The position numbers and the translations under genes were made by a program. A model generated the notes under the pieces. That model ran no database searches, was not told the origin of the DNA, and worked only from the letters and a program-made list of their open reading frames with translations. Source: Blastococcus carthaginiensis (lineage in GTDB: Bacteria > Actinomycetota > Actinomycetes > Mycobacteriales > Geodermatophilaceae). Taken from it: 64,000 nt of DNA. Below are positions 52,247 through 60,522 of the stretch, one piece after another; position 1 is the first letter of the stretch, and each line of letters opens with the position of its first letter. The DNA lies in assembly GCF_030731085.1 (NCBI RefSeq), contig NZ_JASNFN010000011.1:62001-126000 (forward strand), given 5' to 3'.

Positions 52247-53817
52247 GGCCGGCGCAGCACCGCGTAGGTGAGCGCGTCGACGAGCGCGTGCCACGACGCC
52301 TCGACGATGTTCGCGTGGACGCCGACCGTGGTCCACTCCCCCACCCCGTCGGTGGTGTCGATGAGCACGCGGGTGGTCGCGCTGGTGCCGCCCTTCCAGC
52401 CGAGGATGCGGACCTTGTAGTCCGCCAGGGAGACGTCGGCCAGCTGCGGGTAGCGATGCACCAGCGCCTGGCGCAGCGCGTTGTCCAGGGCGTTCACCGG
52501 GCCGTTGCCCTCGCCGGTGCTGATGATCCGCTCACCGTCGACGTGCACCTTGACCGTCGCCTCGCTGACGACGACGCCGTTGCCCCAGTGCTCGACGGAG
52601 GTCCGGTAGCTCTCCAGCTCGAACAGGGGTGGCGGCGCCTCCGGCAGCTGCGCGCGCAGCAGCAGCTCGAAGGAGGCGTCGGCGGCCTCGAAGGACCAGC
52701 CGTCGGCCTCCAGCACCTTCACCTGGTCGACCACCCGGCCGATCGCGTCGGTCTGGCCGGTGAGGTCCACGCCCAGCTCGCGCCCCTTCAGCTCGACCGA
52801 GGCCCGCCCGGCCATCTCGGTGACGAGGATGCGCATGTCGTTGCCGACGACCGCTGGCTCCAGGTGGTTGTAGAGCTCCGGGCTGACCTTGATCGCACTG
52901 GCGTGCAGGCCGGCCTTGTGCGCGAACGCCGAGGCGCCCACGTAGGGCTGGTGGTCGTCGGGGGCGATGTTGGCGAGCTCGGCGATCGCGTGGCTGACCC
53001 GCTGCAGCTCCGGGAGGCACTCGGCGGGAACCGCGGGGACGCCCATCTTGGTGACCAGGTTGGCGATCAGCGCGAACGTGTCGGCGTTGCCGGCCCGCTC
53101 CCCGTAGCCGTTCGCCGTCCCCTGCACGTGGGTGACGCCCGCCTCGACCGCGGCCAGGGTGTTGGCGACGGCGCACCCGGTGTCGTCCTGGCAGTGGATG
53201 CCCAGCTTCCCGTCCACGCGGGACGACACGTCGGCGACCACCCGACCCACGCCCATGGGCAGCATGCCGCCGTTGGTGTCGCACAGGACGCCGACCTCCG
53301 CCCCGGCCTCGAACGCCGCCTGCAGCACGCGCACACCGTAGTCGCGGTCGGTCGCGTAACCGTCGAAGAAGTGCTCGCAGTCGAGGAACACCCGGCGGCC
53401 GTGCGACACGAGGAAGGCGACCGTGTCGGCCACCATCGCCAGGTTCTCCTCCAGCGTCGTGCGCAGGGCCTCGCGGACGTGCCGGACGTCGGACTTCGCG
53501 ACCAGGCAGACCACCGGCGTCCCGGCGTCCAGCAGCGCGCGCACCTGCAGGTCGTCCTCCACGGCGACGCCGGCCTTGCGGGTCGCGCCGAACGCCACGA
53601 GCTGCGCGTGCTTGAGCTGCAGCTCGGTGCGCGCACGGGCGAAGAACTCGGTGTCCTTCGGCAGAGCCCCGGGCCACCCGCCCTCGATGAAGCCGACCCC
53701 GATCTCGTCCAGCAGCCGGGCGACCGCGAGCTTGTCCGCGACCGAGTAGCTGATGCCCTCGCGCTGGGCGCCGTCGCGCAGCGTGGTGTCGAAGACGTGG
53801 AAGTCGGTGCTGGTCAT
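52237..53817 (-). CDS. cimA: Citramalate synthase
   Basis: CimA condenses pyruvate and acetyl-CoA to citramalate, a threonine-independent entry to isoleucine synthesis. The 526-residue product has the DRE-TIM catalytic motif VFDTTLRDGAQREGISYS, FIEGGWPGALPKDTEFFARA, the metal-binding HCQDDTGCAVANTLAAVEAG and GTANGYGERAGN, and a C-terminal LeuA-type regulatory domain (DYKVRILGWKGGTSATTRVL). The FIEGGWPG and DTEFF features favour CimA over 2-isopropylmalate synthase. Expression is likely controlled by the attenuator upstream (53854-53941). Confidence 0.93.
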   Translation of the reverse strand: MTSTDFHVFDTTLRDGAQREGISYSVADKLAVARLLDEIGVGFIEGGWPGALPKDTEFFARARTELQLKHAQLVAFGATRKAGVAVEDDLQVRALLDAGTPVVCLVAKSDVRHVREALRTTLEENLAMVADTVAFLVSHGRRVFLDCEHFFDGYATDRDYGVRVLQAAFEAGAEVGVLCDTNGGMLPMGVGRVVADVSSRVDGKLGIHCQDDTGCAVANTLAAVEAGVTHVQGTANGYGERAGNADTFALIANLVTKMGVPAVPAECLPELQRVSHAIAELANIAPDDHQPYVGASAFAHKAGLHASAIKVSPELYNHLEPAVVGNDMRILVTEMAGRASVELKGRELGVDLTGQTDAIGRVVDQVKVLEADGWSFEAADASFELLLRAQLPEAPPPLFELESYRTSVEHWGNGVVVSEATVKVHVDGERIISTGEGNGPVNALDNALRQALVHRYPQLADVSLADYKVRILGWKGGTSATTRVLIDTTDGVGEWTTVGVHANIVEASWHALVDALTYAVLRRPQP

Positions 53818-53853
53818 GAGGTCTCCCGGGGCGGTGGTATCGGCCCGAACACG

Positions 53854-53881
53854 AAAAAGACCCCCCGGGTACGGGAGGTCT
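53854..53881 (-). terminator. Attenuator terminator upstream of cimA
   Basis: On the minus strand AGACCTCCC (53881-53873) pairs with GGGGGGTCT (53866-53858), 9 bp with one T.G, a GTACCC loop, and then TTTTT (53858-53854). It lies between the leader peptide and cimA. A T-tailed terminator in front of a gene and after a coding leader is the expected attenuator arm. Confidence 0.85.
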
Positions 53882-53909
53882 GCGCGCAGTCGGGGAGGTG
53901 ACTGCGCGC
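53882..53909 (-). promoter_or_regulatory. Leader-stop hairpin (pause/anti-antiterminator arm) upstream of cimA
   Basis: GCGCGCAGTC (53882-53891) pairs with GACTGCGCGC (53900-53909), 10 bp with loop GGGGAGGT on the plus strand. It starts in the leader's TAG stop codon, so a ribosome stalled at the upstream Ile codons or at the stop would change its folding. The loop can also pair in part with the G-run of the terminator. Confidence 0.75.
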
Positions 53910-53941
53910 TAGGCGATGATGATCGTGCCGGTGGGGTGCAT
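53909..53941 (-). CDS. cimA leader peptide (branched-chain regulatory ORF)
   Basis: The 10-residue reading frame MHPTGTIIIA (53941-53909) has three consecutive Ile codons (ATC ATC ATC) just before Ala and TAG. It precedes two alternative hairpins and the T-tailed terminator in front of cimA. Low charged tRNA-Ile would stall the ribosome on these codons and favour cimA transcription. This is the classical ilv-type design on the isoleucine-pathway enzyme. ATCGCCTAGCGCG around its end is shared with the ilvB leader. The start lacks a strong Shine-Dalgarno sequence, so initiation may be weak or leaderless. Confidence 0.85.
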   Translation of the reverse strand: MHPTGTIIIA

Positions 53942-54001
53942 CGCGGTCAGTCAATCACAACTGGAACGGCCCCGACCATGATCGCCGTCCTCACCGCGGG
54001 T

Positions 54002-54066
54002 CCGCCCGCCGCGGGCGGCCCCCCCCCGCCGGCGCCCGGGCGCAGAGGGCGGCCCCCGGGGGGCCT
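54002..54066 (-). terminator. Possible weak terminator region downstream of leuB
   Basis: GC-rich palindromes (GGCCC...GGGCC at 54051-54065 and CCGCCCGC/GCGGGCGG at 54002-54018) follow the leuB stop, with a nine-base C-run at 54019-54027. They have no T-run and could be polymerase-pausing sequence. leuB and cimA are on the same strand, so readthrough would pass into the cimA leader. Confidence 0.35.
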
Positions 54067-54081
54067 GAACCCGGCCGCTCC

Positions 54082-55104
54082 TCAGCCGCCGGCGAGCGCC
54101 GCGAGGCGGTCGCCCACCTCGGCCGTGCGGATCGTCGCCCGCGGGTCCCGCGTGGACAGGTCGAAGGCGACCGCCGCGTCGACCTTGCGCGCCTGCTCGC
54201 TGCGGCCCAGGTGCTCGAGCAGCAACCCGACCGACAGCACGGTGGCGGTCGGGTCGGCGATGCCCTGGCCGGCGATGTCGGGAGCCGAGCCGTGCACCGG
54301 CTCGAACATGCTCGGGTTGGTGCCCGAGGCGTCCAGGTTGCCGCTGGCCGCCAGCCCGATGCCACCGGTCACCGCGGCGGCGACATCGGTGACGATGTCG
54401 CCGAAGAGGTTGTCGGTGACGATGACGTCGTAGCGGCACGGGTCGGTGATGAAGAACATCGAGGCGGCGTCGACGTGCTGGTAGGCGACGCTGACCTCCG
54501 GGAACTCGACCGACACCTCCTCCACGACCCGCGACCAGAGACCCCCGGCGTGGGTGAGCACGTTGGTCTTGTGGATCAGGGTCAGGTGCTTGCGCGGACG
54601 GGTGACGGCCCGCTCGAACGCGTACCGGACCACGCGCTCCACGCCGAAGGCGGTGTTGAGGCTGACCTCGGTGGCGACCTCCTGCGGGGTGTCCTTGCGC
54701 AGCACCCCGCCGTTGCCGACGTAAGGCCCCTCGGTGCCCTCGCGGACGCACAGCATGTCGATCGGCCCGGCGTCGGCCAGCGGGCTGCGGACGCCGTCGA
54801 ACAGCTTCGCGGGGCGCAGGTTGACGTGGTGGTCGAGCTCGAAGCGCAGCCGCAGCAGCAGCCCGCGCTCGAGGATGCCCGGCGGGACGCTGGGGTCGCC
54901 GATGGCGCCGAGCAGGATGGCGTCGTGCTGGCGGAGTTCGTCGAGCACCGTGTCCGGCAGCAGCTCACCGGTGCGCTGCCAGCGCGCGGCGCCCAGGTCG
55001 TAGGGCGTCGTCTCCAGGTCGGGAGCGACCGCGCGGAGGACCTTGAGGCCCTCCGCCACGACCTCGGAACCGATGCCGTCTCCGGGGATCACTGCCAGGC
55101 GCAT
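54082..55104 (-). CDS. leuB: 3-isopropylmalate dehydrogenase
   Basis: LeuB oxidises and decarboxylates 3-isopropylmalate in leucine synthesis. The 340-residue product starts MRLAVIPGDGIGSEVVAEGL. It contains RLRFELDHHVNLRPAKLFDG, REGTEGPYVGNGG, IHKTNVLTHAGGLWSRVV (the catalytic Lys), YDVIVTDNLFGDIVTD (the metal Asp) and EPVHGSAPDIAGQGIADPTA. ATG 55104 is chosen. A TAGTGT box eight bases before the ATG could be the -10 of a leaderless promoter, but no good -35 is seen. It is followed on the same strand by the cimA leader. Confidence 0.97.
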   Translation of the reverse strand: MRLAVIPGDGIGSEVVAEGLKVLRAVAPDLETTPYDLGAARWQRTGELLPDTVLDELRQHDAILLGAIGDPSVPPGILERGLLLRLRFELDHHVNLRPAKLFDGVRSPLADAGPIDMLCVREGTEGPYVGNGGVLRKDTPQEVATEVSLNTAFGVERVVRYAFERAVTRPRKHLTLIHKTNVLTHAGGLWSRVVEEVSVEFPEVSVAYQHVDAASMFFITDPCRYDVIVTDNLFGDIVTDVAAAVTGGIGLAASGNLDASGTNPSMFEPVHGSAPDIAGQGIADPTATVLSVGLLLEHLGRSEQARKVDAAVAFDLSTRDPRATIRTAEVGDRLAALAGG

Positions 55105-55290
55105 GGGAAGGGACACTAGGTCAGACGGTGGCCGGGTCTGCGGGCCGGGCTGCCGACGCTCCGGTGGAAACGCTCGCCGGCCCCGTCGTCCCGGCCATCC
55201 CGGCCGACCGCGGCGGTCCTTGCCCCCGCTCGGGGGCACCGCCATCCTGACCGTGACGCCGGCGCAGGCCGGCCCCGACGGAGGAGAACA

Positions 55291-56028
55291 GTGAGCCAGT
55301 CCGACGACCAGCGTCGTTCCGAGTCCCAGCCGTACGGCGCCGGGAGCGGGCAGGAGCACGGCCAGCCCTCCTACGAGCAGCAGCAGTACGGTCAGCCGCA
55401 GCACGGGCAGCAGGGGTATGGCCAGTACGGCCAACCGCAGTACGGACAGCCGCAGTACGGGCAACCCCAGTACGGGCAGCCGCAGGGCTACGGGCAGCAG
55501 TACGGAGCACCGTCCCCCTACGGCCAGCAGCCCCAGCCCTACGGCGGGTACGGCGACCCCGGCGTGCCCGCGAAGCCGGGCGGGGTGATCACGGCGGCCG
55601 TGCTCGGCTTCGTCTACGGCGCGATCGGGCTGCTGGTCACCTTCTTCCTCCTGATCATCGGCGCCGCCGCCAGCGGCGCCGGCGGCGGTCTGGACGAGGA
55701 GATCCCCGGCTTCGGCGCGGTCACCGGTGCCGTCGGGGGCGCGCTCCTCGGCTTCGGCGTGCTCGCCCTGGCGTGGACGGTCGTGATGGTCTGGGGTGCG
55801 GTGTGGGCCCTGACCGGCCGCAGCCGGGTGCTGCTGCTCGTCGGCGGCTCGATCGCCCTCACCTTCACCACCATCGGGCTCCTCGGCAGCGTGGTCGACG
55901 GCACCGCCGGGGACGTCGTGGTGAACCTGCTCTTCTTCCTGGCGGCGCTCGCGATCGTCGTCCTGCTGTCGCTCAAGCCGGCCGCCCAGTTCTTCGCCGC
56001 CCACCGCTACCGCCGCACCGGTCGCTGA
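55291..56028 (+). CDS. Low-complexity (YGQPQ-repeat) membrane protein
   Basis: The GTG start (55291) has GGAGGAG just upstream, giving 245 residues. Residues about 1-95 are polar, rich in Gln, Gly, Tyr and Pro, with four exact YGQPQ repeats (15-bp DNA units at 55426-55485, residues 46-65) and more diverged copies. Two to four helices follow: GVITAAVLGFVYGAIGLLVT, LLGFGVLALAWTVVMVWG and VVVNLLFFLAALAIVVLLSL. Such Q/G/Y-rich heads can phase-separate or bind other disordered regions. A similar protein is encoded next (56151-56744). Its function is unknown. Confidence 0.7.
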   Translation: MSQSDDQRRSESQPYGAGSGQEHGQPSYEQQQYGQPQHGQQGYGQYGQPQYGQPQYGQPQYGQPQGYGQQYGAPSPYGQQPQPYGGYGDPGVPAKPGGVITAAVLGFVYGAIGLLVTFFLLIIGAAASGAGGGLDEEIPGFGAVTGAVGGALLGFGVLALAWTVVMVWGAVWALTGRSRVLLLVGGSIALTFTTIGLLGSVVDGTAGDVVVNLLFFLAALAIVVLLSLKPAAQFFAAHRYRRTGR

Positions 56029-56150
56029 ACCGGGTGGTTCCGGCCGGAGAAACTCCGGCCGGTGCTGCCCCGGCCCGACGCCGGTGTGACCATTCCTACG
56101 ACCCGTTCCCCGTCGGTCACGACGAGGACCCCGAGCAGGAGGAAACCGCG

Positions 56151-56744
56151 ATGTCCAGCTCCACCGGTCCCGATCCCGACCACCCGCAGGGCAGCTCACC
56201 GCAGGGGCAGCCGGACTGGGGGCCGCCGCCCGGCCAGCAGCCGGCCCCGGGGTACGGCCAGCAGAACCCCCAGCAGTACGGGCAGGGCTACGGCCAGCAG
56301 CCCGGCGGCTACCCCGACGCCCCGGCCGGCTACGGGCAGGCGCCCGGCGGGCAGCGCCCGAGTCAGGTCACCGCGGCGGCGATCATCGGGGTGGTGATCG
56401 GCGGCCTGGGCACGCTGGGCGGGCTCCTCACCCTCTTCGCCATCGGTGCGGTCTTCGAGATCGACGCGCTGCTGGGCATCCTGGCGCTGCTGTCGTTCGC
56501 GGCGGCCGTCGTCCTGCTCATCGGCGGCATCCAGGTGCTGCGGGGGCAGGAGCCGCGGCTGCTGCTGCTGGGCAGCTACGCGTCGATCGGGCTGCAACTG
56601 CTGTACCTGCTCTGGGGCCTCGTCCAGGACGAGGGGTTCGTCTTCACCGGCCTGCTGGGCTTCGTGCTGCCGATCCTGGTCGTGGTGCTGCTCCGCACCG
56701 AGCAGTCCCGGCGGTACTTCGCCTCGCGCGGTCAGTCCGTCTGA
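56151..56744 (+). CDS. Low-complexity (YGQ-rich) membrane protein, second copy
   Basis: ATG 56151 has AGGAGGAAA upstream. The 197-residue product resembles the preceding gene product in layout: a polar N-terminal region of about 70 residues with GYGQQNPQQYGQGYGQQPGG, then helices GVVIGGLGTLGGLLTLFAIGA, LGILALLSFAAAVVLLIGGI, LGSYASIGLQLLYLLWGLV and VFTGLLGFVLPILVVVLL. The repeats are less regular than in the first protein. It ends at the convergent terminator facing ilvC. Tandem duplication is likely; the function is unknown. Confidence 0.7.
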   Translation: MSSSTGPDPDHPQGSSPQGQPDWGPPPGQQPAPGYGQQNPQQYGQGYGQQPGGYPDAPAGYGQAPGGQRPSQVTAAAIIGVVIGGLGTLGGLLTLFAIGAVFEIDALLGILALLSFAAAVVLLIGGIQVLRGQEPRLLLLGSYASIGLQLLYLLWGLVQDEGFVFTGLLGFVLPILVVVLLRTEQSRRYFASRGQSV

Positions 56745-56759
56745 CCTCCCGCCGGACGC

Positions 56760-56798
56760 ACGACGGCCCCCGCTGCCTCGGGCAGCGGGGGCCGTCGT
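56760..56798. terminator. Bidirectional terminator between the YGQ gene and ilvC
   Basis: An 18-bp perfect stem (56760-56777 with 56781-56798, loop TCG) lies between the convergent stops of the YGQ gene (56744) and ilvC (56802). Both strands can fold it. A short GTCCATCAG follows, with no T-run. Confidence 0.85.
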
Positions 56799-56801
56799 CC
56801 A

Positions 56802-57830
<1,029 letters not shown>

Positions 57831-57867
57831 GCTGGTGGTTGTTCCCTTCGGTTGGAGGTGCGAAGAC

Positions 57868-58395
57868 TTAGGCGCTGCGTTCGACCGGGCGCAAGGTACC
57901 GGCGCCGGACATCGCGCGCGGTCCCCGCCCCAGGGCGACGGTGCCGGACTGGGCCATCTCCTTGATGCCCAGCGGCGCGAGCACCGCGAGCAGCGCCTGG
58001 AGCTTGTCGGGTGTCCCGGTGGCCTCCAGCGTCACGGTGTCCGGGTTGACGTCGACGACGCGCGCCCGGAACAGCTCCGCGGTCTGCAGCACCTGGGTGC
58101 GCTCGGTCATCGGCGCGCGGACCTTGACCAGCAGCAGTTCGCGCTGCACGGCGGCCTCGCCGTCCAGCTCGACGATCTTGATGATCTCGATGAGCTTGTT
58201 CAGCTGCTTGGTGATCTGCTCGAGCGGCTGGCTCTCCGCGTCGACGACGATCGTCATGCGGGAGAGGTCGGGGTTCTCCGTCGGCCCCACCGCGAGCGAC
58301 TCGATGTTGAACCCGCGGCGGCTGAACAGCGCCGAGACGCGGGCCAGCACACCGGACTTGTTCTCGACCAGCACCGAGAGCGTGTGCCTGCTCAT
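57868..58395 (-). CDS. ilvN: Acetolactate synthase, regulatory small subunit
   Basis: IlvN confers valine feedback on IlvB. The 175-residue product has an ACT domain at the N-terminus (LSVLVENKSGVLARVSALFS, then RRGFNIESLAVG) and a second regulatory half (IKIVELDGEAAVQRELLLVK). ATG 58395 is chosen over an in-frame GTG at 58404. It lies five bases after ilvB. The length is the long actinobacterial form. Confidence 0.96.
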   Translation of the reverse strand: MSRHTLSVLVENKSGVLARVSALFSRRGFNIESLAVGPTENPDLSRMTIVVDAESQPLEQITKQLNKLIEIIKIVELDGEAAVQRELLLVKVRAPMTERTQVLQTAELFRARVVDVNPDTVTLEATGTPDKLQALLAVLAPLGIKEMAQSGTVALGRGPRAMSGAGTLRPVERSA

Positions 58396-58400
58396 CTGGT

Positions 58401-60284
58401 TCACACCTGCCCGTCGCCGAAGACCGGGCGCAGGTCGCGCGCGGCCAGGATGTCGTCGTTGCTCGCGCCGGCGGCCACCATCGGCCACACCTGGGCGTCG
58501 GCCCCGACCACGAAGTCGATGACCACCGGGGCGTCGTCGATCTCCATCGCCTTCTGGATGACCGCGTCGACCTCCTCCTTGGTCTCGCACCGGAGCCCCA
58601 CGCAGCCCAGGGCCTCGGCCAGGGCGACGAAGTCGGGGATGCGCACCGGCTTCGGGGTGCCGTCGGCATGGCGCGCGTGCAGCTTCGTGTTCGAGTAGCG
58701 GCCCTCGTAGAACAGGGTCTGCCACTGCCGGACCATGCCGAGGTTGCCGTTGTTGATGACGGCGACCTTGACCGGGATCCCCTCGATGGCGCAGGTCGCG
58801 AGCTCCTGGTTGGTCATCTGGAAGCAGCCGTCACCGTCGATGGCCCACACGGTGGTCCCGGGGCAGCCGTACTTGGCACCCATCGCCGCGGGCACGGCGT
58901 ATCCCATCGTGCCGAGCCCGCCGCTGTTGAGCCAGGTGCCGGGCTTCTCGTAGGAGATGAACTGCGCGGCCCACATCTGGTGCTGGCCGACGCCGGAGGT
59001 GTAGATCGCCCCGGGCCCCGCGATGGCCCCCAGCCGCTCGATCACGTACTGCGGGGACAGCGCGCCGTCCTCGGGCCAGTCGTAGCCGAGCGGGTAGCGC
59101 TCCCGCCAGTCCTCCAGCTGGGCCCACCAGGCCACGAGGTCGGGCGTGCGGCCGGCCTCGTGCTCGGCGCTCAGCGCCTCGACCAGCTGCGCGATGGTCT
59201 CCTTCGCGTCGCCCACGATCGGCACGTCGGCCTTGCGGTTCTTGCCGATCTCGGCCGGGTCGATGTCGGCGTGGACCACCAGCGCCTCGGGCGCGAAGCT
59301 CGACAGCTGCCCGGTCACCCGGTCGTCGAACCGGGCACCCAGGGCGACGATCAGGTCGGCCTTCTGCAGCGCGGTCACCGCCGCGACGGTGCCGTGCATG
59401 CCGGGCATGCCCAGGTGCTGGGGGCTGCCGTCGGGGAAAGCGCCGCGGGCCATGAGGGTGGTGACGACCGGGGCCCCGGTCAGCGCGGCCAGCGCGGCCA
59501 GCTCCTCGGTCGCCTGCGCCTTGAGCACACCACCACCGACGTAGAGGACCGGCCGGCGGGCGCCGGCGACCAGCGCCGCCGCCTCGCGGACCTGCTTGCC
59601 GTGCGGACGGGTGGTCGGCTTGTAGCCGGGGAGGTCGAGCCGCGGCGGCCAGGTGAAGTCGGTGGTCGCCTGCAGCACGTCCTTCGGGATGTCCACCAGC
59701 ACCGGACCGGGCCGGCCGGTGGAGGCCAGGTGGAACGCCTCGGCGATCCGCTGCGGGATCTCCGCGGCGCTGGTCACCAGGAAGTTGTGCTTGGTGACCG
59801 GCATCGTGATGCCGCGGATGTCGGCCTCCTGGAAGGCGTCGGTGCCGATCGCGGCGCTGGGGACCTGCCCGGTGATCGCGACGATCGGGACCGAGTCCAT
59901 GTAGGCGTCGGCCAGCGGGGTGACCAGGTTCGTGGCGCCGGGCCCGGAGGTCGCCATGCAGACGCCGACCCGGCCGGTCGCCTGGGCGTACCCGGTGGCG
60001 GCGTGGCCGGCGCCCTGCTCGTGGCGGACCAGCACGTGGCGCACGTGCGAGTCGAAGAGCGGGTCGTACGCCGGCAGGATCGCGCCGCCGGGGATGCCGA
60101 AGACCACGTCGACGCCGACCGCCTCGAGGGAGCGGACGAGGCTCTGCGCGCCGGTGATGCCGGCCACGGGCTGGGCGGCGGCCTCGGCCACGGAGCGGGC
60201 CGTGGTCTCGACACCGGTCAGCGCCGCGGCGGCCTCGCGGGTGGCGGCCTCGGAGTCGGGGGCCTCGTTCGGGGTGGTGGTCAT
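58401..60284 (-). CDS. ilvB: Acetolactate synthase, catalytic large subunit
   Basis: IlvB is a ThDP enzyme that joins two pyruvates, or pyruvate and 2-ketobutyrate. The 627-residue product has the FAD/ThDP glutamate in LVRHEQGAGHAATGYAQATG, ATSGPGATNLVTPLADAYMD, the herbicide-loop region ITGQVPSAAIGTDAFQEADI and VVQKADLIVALGARFDDRVTG-type sequence. The Mg-ThDP site is in AIDGDGCFQMTNQELATCAI. An N-terminal Ala-rich extension precedes the fold. Upstream are the leader peptide and attenuator at 60368-60471. Confidence 0.97.
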   Translation of the reverse strand: MTTTPNEAPDSEAATREAAAALTGVETTARSVAEAAAQPVAGITGAQSLVRSLEAVGVDVVFGIPGGAILPAYDPLFDSHVRHVLVRHEQGAGHAATGYAQATGRVGVCMATSGPGATNLVTPLADAYMDSVPIVAITGQVPSAAIGTDAFQEADIRGITMPVTKHNFLVTSAAEIPQRIAEAFHLASTGRPGPVLVDIPKDVLQATTDFTWPPRLDLPGYKPTTRPHGKQVREAAALVAGARRPVLYVGGGVLKAQATEELAALAALTGAPVVTTLMARGAFPDGSPQHLGMPGMHGTVAAVTALQKADLIVALGARFDDRVTGQLSSFAPEALVVHADIDPAEIGKNRKADVPIVGDAKETIAQLVEALSAEHEAGRTPDLVAWWAQLEDWRERYPLGYDWPEDGALSPQYVIERLGAIAGPGAIYTSGVGQHQMWAAQFISYEKPGTWLNSGGLGTMGYAVPAAMGAKYGCPGTTVWAIDGDGCFQMTNQELATCAIEGIPVKVAVINNGNLGMVRQWQTLFYEGRYSNTKLHARHADGTPKPVRIPDFVALAEALGCVGLRCETKEEVDAVIQKAMEIDDAPVVIDFVVGADAQVWPMVAAGASNDDILAARDLRPVFGDGQV

Positions 60285-60367
60285 CGCGCGGGTCTCCTGT
60301 GCCTTGCGGCGTGGTACGGGCTGGTGCGACGGACGACGTGCTCGCTGTGCGGCAGGTCACGGCCAAC

Positions 60368-60399
60368 AAAAAACCCCTCGTGCCCCGGGCACGAAGGGT
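60368..60399 (-). terminator. Attenuator terminator upstream of ilvB
   Basis: ACCCTTCGTGCC (60399-60388) pairs with GGCACGAGGGGT, a 12-bp stem with one T.G, and the minus strand continues TTTTTT (60373-60368). It lies about 84 bases before the ilvB start and after the ilvB leader. A T-tailed hairpin in this position fits a regulated attenuator. Confidence 0.85.
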
Positions 60400-60400
60400 C

Positions 60401-60428
60401 AGCGCGTCGGTCGGTGACCGGACGCGCT
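60401..60428 (-). promoter_or_regulatory. Leader-stop hairpin upstream of ilvB
   Basis: AGCGCGTC (60401-60408) pairs with GACGCGCT (60421-60428), with an inner GGTC/GACC pairing. The stem covers the last bases of the leader TAG stop, as in the cimA leader, so ribosome position can decide whether this hairpin or an antiterminator forms. Confidence 0.75.
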
Positions 60429-60471
60429 AGGCGATTACGAGGACGCCGGGGGTGCGGGCGTCGGCGGGCAT
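60427..60471 (-). CDS. ilvB leader peptide
   Basis: A 14-residue frame, MPADARTPGVLVIA (60471-60427), carries consecutive Val, Leu, Val and Ile codons before Ala and TAG. It precedes a hairpin over the stop codon and the T-tailed terminator before ilvB. The codon run includes the three branched-chain products, so starvation for any of them could stall the ribosome and raise ilvBNC transcription. The end ATCGCCTAGCGCG and the following GTCACC are shared with the cimA leader. A candidate promoter (60493-60522) lies upstream. Confidence 0.87.
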   Translation of the reverse strand: MPADARTPGVLVIA

Positions 60472-60492
60472 GCTGGTGCGAGGCACGGGGAC

Positions 60493-60522
60493 ACTGTGCG
60501 CCCGCGGCCCGCCCGCCGTCAA
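60493..60522 (-). promoter_or_regulatory. Candidate promoter for the ilvB leader
   Basis: On the minus strand TTGACG (60522-60517) and CACAGT (60498-60493) are 18 bases apart, about 20 bases before the leader ATG. The -35 overlaps the stop codon of the upstream GGDEF-EAL gene (60519-60521). The -10 is weak. Confidence 0.45.
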
